This document shows positions 59,711-64,000 of a stretch of DNA of 64,000 bases, one piece after another. A model generated the notes under the pieces. That model saw only the letters and a list, made by a program, of their open reading frames with translations. It had not been told where the DNA came from and searched no databases. The stretch is from NCBI GenBank assembly GCA_037176725.1, contig JAZBRS010000075.1:79858001-79922000 (forward strand), read 5' to 3'. This DNA comes from Posidonia oceanica (Eukaryota > Streptophyta > Magnoliopsida > Alismatales > Posidoniaceae). Every line of letters starts with the position of its first letter. Within the stretch, counting starts at the first letter, position 1. Made by a program: the position numbers and the translations under genes.

Positions 59711-59736
59711 GGGGTGGGGGTGGGGGTGGGGGTGGG
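59711..59736 (+). promoter_or_regulatory. G-quadruplex-forming run in the SYS1 5' UTR
   Basis: Five G runs of 3-5 separated by single T (GGGGTGGGGGTGGGGG...), ending 19 nt before the ATG. The pattern meets the usual G3+N1-7 rule with one-base loops. It is on the coding strand and so also in the mRNA. Confidence 0.7.
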
Positions 59737-59755
59737 TAGCGAGGTAGAAGTCGTC

Positions 59756-59979
59756 ATGTTCTATGGGGCGATGGTGTGGGATCCGTGGCTCATCGTGTCC
59801 CAGATCGTCTGCCTCCAGTGCCTCTACTACATCTCGCTCGGACTCTTCATGTCCGTCCTCGTCGGAAGCCGCGTGCCGCGGATGAGCCTCCTGTATTTCT
59901 TCGACTATTCCACCCTCACTGTCTCCACTGTCACCGGATGGTGCGCCGTCGTCGCCTTCCTCCTCAGCGCTCTCGCAGG
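59756..59979 (+). CDS. SYS1: SYS1 homologue, exon 1 (gene continues beyond the window)
   Basis: Exon 1 codes 74 residues plus two bases of the next codon, to a donor GCAGG|GTACGC at 59980. The protein starts MFYGAMVWDPWLIVSQIV, with VLVGSRVPR and FFDYSTLT later, matching plant SYS1 as I know it. SYS1 is a small four-helix Golgi membrane protein (about 150 residues) that recruits ARFRP1/ARL-type GTPases for vesicle traffic at the trans-Golgi. Two hydrophobic helices are visible here (about residues 10-38 and 57-74). The ATG at 59756 is preferred over upstream in-frame GTG codons in the G run, because it gives the family's N-terminus. The later exons are not found up to 64000. Confidence 0.85.
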
Positions 59980-60309
59980 GTACGCAATCTTCATGTTTTA
60001 GTTGTGTATGTTGATTTTTACTAGGTAGAGTCGTGGACTCGTGGATGTTTGAGAGTTTGTGAAATCGGGAAATACACTTATTAGGTGGTCTAGATTCATG
60101 TATCGGTTGATGATAAATAGCATCGAGACGGATACATCTGAAATGAGGATTGTACTGCTACTGCTGGTTATCAAGGACTGTGTCAGCTGTATCCTAAGCG
60201 AGGAAAGTATGTTGGGGGTGTTGTAGTTATTATGCGATATTTGGTCCACATGGCTTGCGGAGTTCACTTACTTATCGATAAGATGAATTCTCCTTGTTCT
60301 GTATATACA

Positions 60310-60870
60310 TCTTCATTCTTTTATTTTCTGAGGGAAAGGATAGGATGATCCTCATTGATCAAAGTGACAAGTAATTAACAAAAATAAGGCGAGCCGCAAG
60401 CAGAATAAAATAAATTAAGAAGTAAAAGGCCACTCCCAAGAGTGAAAGATCTCTTGGCACAACCAATGGTCTCCGCTCCAGAACCAGAAAGAACTCCCTT
60501 TTCGAAAAAAAAAACATTGTTTCTCTACCTACATGTCACCAAACAAGTGGCATGAATTTTCAGCAAGTGCTGAAGCTTAGCTTTAGTTAATTATCCCTTA
60601 AGAAACATCATGCTTTCATTCCAAAGTTTCTTCAATGAATTCTCACTGCCTTCAAAGTGAGTAGATGCCTACAATAAGGCTTCCCAGACTTATCAACTAG
60701 CATGATAAAGGAAATGAAGGTGTCCCTTACTCTTCCCTCGGCAAAGAGGGCACGTAAGATCATCTGAACCTGCCAACCTGCCTCTGTCAAGGTTTTGCGA
60801 CGATGCACCCCTAGCAACATGAACAACTTTACCTTGAGGGGAACCTTTATTCTTCCAAATCCCATTGTAT
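60310..60870 (-). pseudogene. LINE 3' relic with zf-RVT domain
   Basis: Minus-strand frames near 60866-60632 contain IWKNKGSP / VPLKVKLFMLLGVHRR / LTCPLCRGKSKGHLHFLYHA, which together follow the pattern of the zinc-binding zf-RVT domain at the C-terminus of plant LINE reverse transcriptases, spread over shifted frames. Downstream, the minus strand has GATCAATGAGGATCATCC and an A-rich tail (AAAATAAAAGAATG near 60320), typical of a LINE 3' end. Confidence 0.6.
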
Positions 60871-61263
60871 GGCTTCTAAATCTGGTCTATGAGTCGCAGC
60901 ATCATGTAACAACTGATAATGATGTACACAATGGCACTCTCCACATCCCAAATGGGTTCATCTTTCTCTTCCAAAAAGGATTAAGGTAACCAACCATGGC
61001 AAGGAGGCCAAATCAATAACAATCTTTACAATATAAGTCAATAACAAATAACAATAACTAAGTCAATAACAATAACAATCTTAATAATAACAATAAGTCA
61101 AATAGTCGATAATAGATAACAACAACTAAGAAAAACTAAATAGTAGTCATCAAGAGTCAACATTTGGTGCCATGGTGCCATTAGGCTAAATCAACCGAAC
61201 CTCCAATGGCACCGTAGTAACCATGAATAAATCAATAGGATGCACCATACTACCATTGACTAA

Positions 61264-61666
61264 GTCTATGTTTGGTAAAAATTTTATGTGTCCAAAGTTA
61301 GCTAGAATCAATATCCTAGCACAAAATTTGAGAAAGTTCAGAATATTGATTTTTCTTGTACTGTAGCACATTCTGAAAATCATGTTTGGTTGGTTAATAG
61401 GAAATCCAGATTTTGAGTTTATTTATTTTAATGCACGATATTTAGTGGTGATTTGTAACATGTTATTGTATTTATTGTAAATGTAAAAATAAAATCAAAT
61501 AAAAAAATACATTCCATCTCAAAAGCAAGCGGATAGTGCCATAATCGAACTCATGTTTGATTATTCCATTAGTTGAAAATACATATGAATTCTGTTTGGT
61601 TACAGTCATAGGTTACATTATATTCTTGCAGAATCAAGTCCCTAAAATCTTTTACCAAACACACCC
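61264..61666. mobile_element. Tourist-like MITE (403 bp)
   Basis: The left end GTCTATGTTTGGTAAAA and the reverse complement of the right end, GGGTGTGTTTGGTAAAA, agree over a 12-bp core (TGTTTGGTAAAA) and beyond (ATTTTA). TAA flanks both sides (61261-61263 and 61667-61669). No open frame of note. This is the clearest PIF/Harbinger MITE in the window. Confidence 0.75.
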
Positions 61667-62003
61667 TAACAATAAGATCCTCCCCAAAAGATAAACTGCA
61701 TTGCGTTTATCCGATCCACTTTAAGGGGAAGCCTCAGGCTTGGAAAGTCAATCCTAAAAACTTCCAACTAATATTTTCAAAAGTCATGTTTACTTTTTCT
61801 TTATACAGGTTTATTACATGGAATTTAACAATGAGTTGCAAACTAATGGAACCATATCCAAACGTTTATGCTGTTCATGAGTATGGTCATCATGATTTTC
61901 TTAAAACACAGTGTGAAGCATATGAATATTGGGTATACTGTGCACTGTTCTTCTTGACACGATAAACACCAATTTTTTGGTGCAGTGAACACTTTATGTG
62001 CAT

Positions 62004-62414
62004 TAGAGTTGTCAAGGCGAGTTGCCTCGTCGACGCAAGGCTAGGGGGATCGCCTTGACACTTATTGAGGTGACCGGGTTCGCAGGACTATCGCCTCAGG
62101 TTGCCTTGACTCGCCTTGGTCGCCTTGCCGCCTTATTGAAAGGCAGCTTTTTTCCTGACATTTTCTTTTCCTCCTTTGCCTTTCTTTCCCTCCTTCTGTT
62201 CTCTTCTTCTATATTGTACTTTGTTTATGCTTTGTAATTTATTTAGTATTTGATTACATTATTATTTAGTTGAATGATTAGATTTTTACTTTCATGTTAT
62301 ATATATATTCCTTTTATGGTCTTTATAATTCGCCACCTCACTTCAATCGGGTCATCGCCTCAGGTGTTTTGAGGGGGTATCGCCTTGACATCGTCTTTCG
62401 CCTTGACTACTTTG
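62004..62414. mobile_element. TCAAGGCGA-bounded element (hAT-like, 411 bp)
   Basis: The left end TAGAGTTGTCAAGGCGA and the reverse complement of the right end, CAAAGTAGTCAAGGCGA, match at 13 of 17 bases. The interior repeats TCAAGGCGA / TCGCCTTGA several times in both directions. TGCAT occurs at both flanks, but an exact 8-bp duplication cannot be fixed. The plus-strand open frame 62022-62237 is not a gene. Confidence 0.5.
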
Positions 62415-62485
62415 CATGCATTAATGTTTAGGAATGCAATATAATATGTATTGTATGCTTTTATGCAGGGGAAACCAAACGGTTT

Positions 62486-64000
62486 TGTTAGAGGGAAAGA
62501 GAATTATATTATTTTTCTAACAAAAAGAGTACAATCTCCTATATATAGGAGAACATATATTTGTCCTACAAGAAACTTCATAAATGGATAACACAAAGAT
62601 CCATATATGGATATATCTACTCTAAATAACCTAAACAACACCTTTAATACTCTCCATCAAGTTGGAGTGTGTATATATATATATATATAACAAATCCAGT
62701 TTGTTACAAAGAGACTTGAAAACACTTATTACTAGACCCTTTGTGAAGATGTCAATTAGCTGATGATGGTGTATAGGGAGTAGAAATTATTCCTTTCATC
62801 ACTAGATCTTCAATGTAGCTTTACTGTTCACCACATGACAGTCATCTTCAATGTACTTTGTTCTTTCATGGAATACGGGGTTATTGGCAATGAATATTGC
62901 GGCTTGATTATCACAATGTATTGGCATAGGAGACTGGATTGTGAACCTAAGTTCTATCAACAATGAATTTAGAAATAACGTTCTGCTTTTTACTTCTCCA
63001 TGTAACTAAGTTTCCTCTCACATAAGTACAATAGTCAGATGTAGACTTCCTATCCCCTCTGTCACCTGCATAACTGAATAAGCTTTAACCTGTAGATGCT
63101 CATGCTTCTTGTATATCAATTGCTTTCTTGGTGCTCCTTTGATGCTCCTTTGATGTAGGTCAATACACGAAGGACAACTCTCCAATGAACCATTCGAGGT
63201 TCATGCACGAATTAATTAAGTAATCCTATAGTATATAAGATATCAGGGTGCGTAACTGTAAGATAGATAAAACTTTCAACCAGTCTTTTGTATTTTCTAA
63301 CATCATTAAAAAACTCTGAGGAGCTATCCCAAAAATCTAATGTTTGATCAATAGGAGTTGACTCTAGCTTACATCCCAAAAATTCAGTTTCTTGAAGTAA
63401 GTCAAGAACATATTTCTTTTATGACAACATTATTTTATTTTGGCCATAAACGAACTCTATCCTAAGGAAATACCTCGGGTGTCCCATATCTTTTGTAACA
63501 AAATGCTTTTTCAAATACTCATTGGTCTTTACAATCCCTGCTGTGTCACTCTCAGTCAAGAGAATATCATGAACATATAAAGTTAGAATAAGATTGCCAC
63601 TAGCACATGTTGTGATGAAGACCGAATTGTCGACAATACACCTCTTGAGCCCTGCTTTTACAATAATATTGTTGATTTTTTCAAATCATGCACTTGGACT
63701 CTGCTTGAGACCATAGATAGCCTTTCTAAGATGACAGACCTATCCTCCTAAGAGTAAAATATCCTGGAAGTTGCTCTATAAGAATTATCTCATGTATACC
63801 ACTATAAAGAAAGACATTTCTTACATCCAACTGATGAAGAGTCCATGACTTATTGATGGCAAGAGATAGTAGAACACGAATAGAACCTAATCTGGCTATA
63901 GGGGAAAAAATCTCAGCATAGTTTACACCAAAAGTCTGAGTAAACCCATGAGCAATCAAACATGCTTTGTATTTGTCCACAGATCCGTCTTGTTTATATT
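62486..64000 (-). mobile_element. Copia D: 3' part of a Ty1/copia element, runs off the window
   Basis: The 3' LTR is 62486-62649 (164 bp, TGTTAGAGGGAAAG...TTTAATA), bounded by CTCTCCATCAAGTTGGAG, the same junction as in Copia B and C. It therefore belongs to the same short-LTR group, but is more decayed (LTR ends TA rather than CA). A (TA)n run lies at 62669-62690. Confidence 0.85.
62700..63980 (-). pseudogene. Copia D RNase H and RT relic
   Basis: The best piece is RT at 63980-63726 (minus strand): YKACLIAHGFTQTFG, EIFSPIARLGSIRVLLSLA, LHQLDVRNVFLY, matching the RT N-terminus of Copia B and C. Towards 62700 the RT C-terminus and RNase H can be followed by nucleotide similarity to Copia C, with many stops and small deletions. 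The remaining element lies beyond 64000. Confidence 0.8.

Larger units (their letters stand above)
59980..62485 (+). other. SYS1: SYS1 intron 1 (part), rich in repeats
   Basis: No SYS1 exon was found here. The stretch holds a LINE relic (60310-60870), AAC/AAT-rich low complexity (about 61020-61120), a MITE (61264-61666) and a GCCTTGA-rich element (62004-62414). It runs up to the LTR of Copia D, which lies in the same intron if the gene is intact. Confidence 0.55.

Noticed and set aside
1..64000. CRISPR arrays, bacterial operons or defence systems
   Set aside because: The sequence is plant nuclear DNA; the regular arrays found are minisatellites and LTR repeats without cas genes or spacer variation.

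Overview
This is nuclear DNA from a flowering plant. The evidence is plant-type split genes with GT-AG introns, plant LTR retrotransposons, Tourist/PIF-like MITEs, and three recognisable plant genes or gene pieces: an FCS-like zinc finger (FLZ) gene, a SYS1 homologue, and the first exon of an MTV1/TEPSIN-type ENTH gene. The GC-rich first exons would fit a non-grass monocot, but the species cannot be fixed from this window. There is no bacterial, organellar or CRISPR content.

Positions 1-25030 are a nest of LTR retrotransposons with essentially no host genes. An old repeat (1-2339, resuming at 11696 and 13073) was invaded by an Athila-like Ty3/gypsy element on the minus strand (2345-11690, 5-bp duplication TGGAC). 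That element was then invaded by a very long LTR (about 5.9 kb, 5366-11246, minus strand). A second copy of the same LTR family is a clean solo LTR in the opposite orientation (16658-22383, duplication ATTAC). The two form a pair of inverted repeats about 5.7 kb long and 5.4 kb apart. A 1.2-kb solo LTR (11860-13067) and a repeat array with alternating 86/50-bp spacing (14317-14724) lie between them.

Positions 25036-40766 hold three Ty1/copia elements. A is on the plus strand, internally deleted and carries a mutated RT active site. B and C are on the minus strand, closely related, nearly full length, and only 113 bp apart. A fourth related copy (D) starts at 62486 and runs off the window. All have broken reading frames.

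Positions 40772-64000 are the genic part. The best-supported complete gene is the two-exon FLZ gene (51262-52692, 417 aa), a predicted SnRK1-binding adaptor. SYS1 exon 1 (59756-59979) encodes the first 74 residues of a Golgi membrane protein; its later exons lie beyond the window, past an intron of at least 4 kb filled with a LINE relic, a MITE, a hAT-like element and Copia D. A degenerate tRNA-Arg relic sits at 56500-56575.

The most unusual observation is two non-autonomous elements with PIF/Harbinger-type termini and 3-bp TTA/TAA duplications that carry pieces of host genes. One (43986-45131) holds an F-box/LRR gene fragment. The other (57523-58924) holds the 5' UTR, exon 1 and start of intron 1 of an MTV1-like gene, bracketed by identical 23-bp direct repeats. 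These look like Pack-type gene-capture elements.
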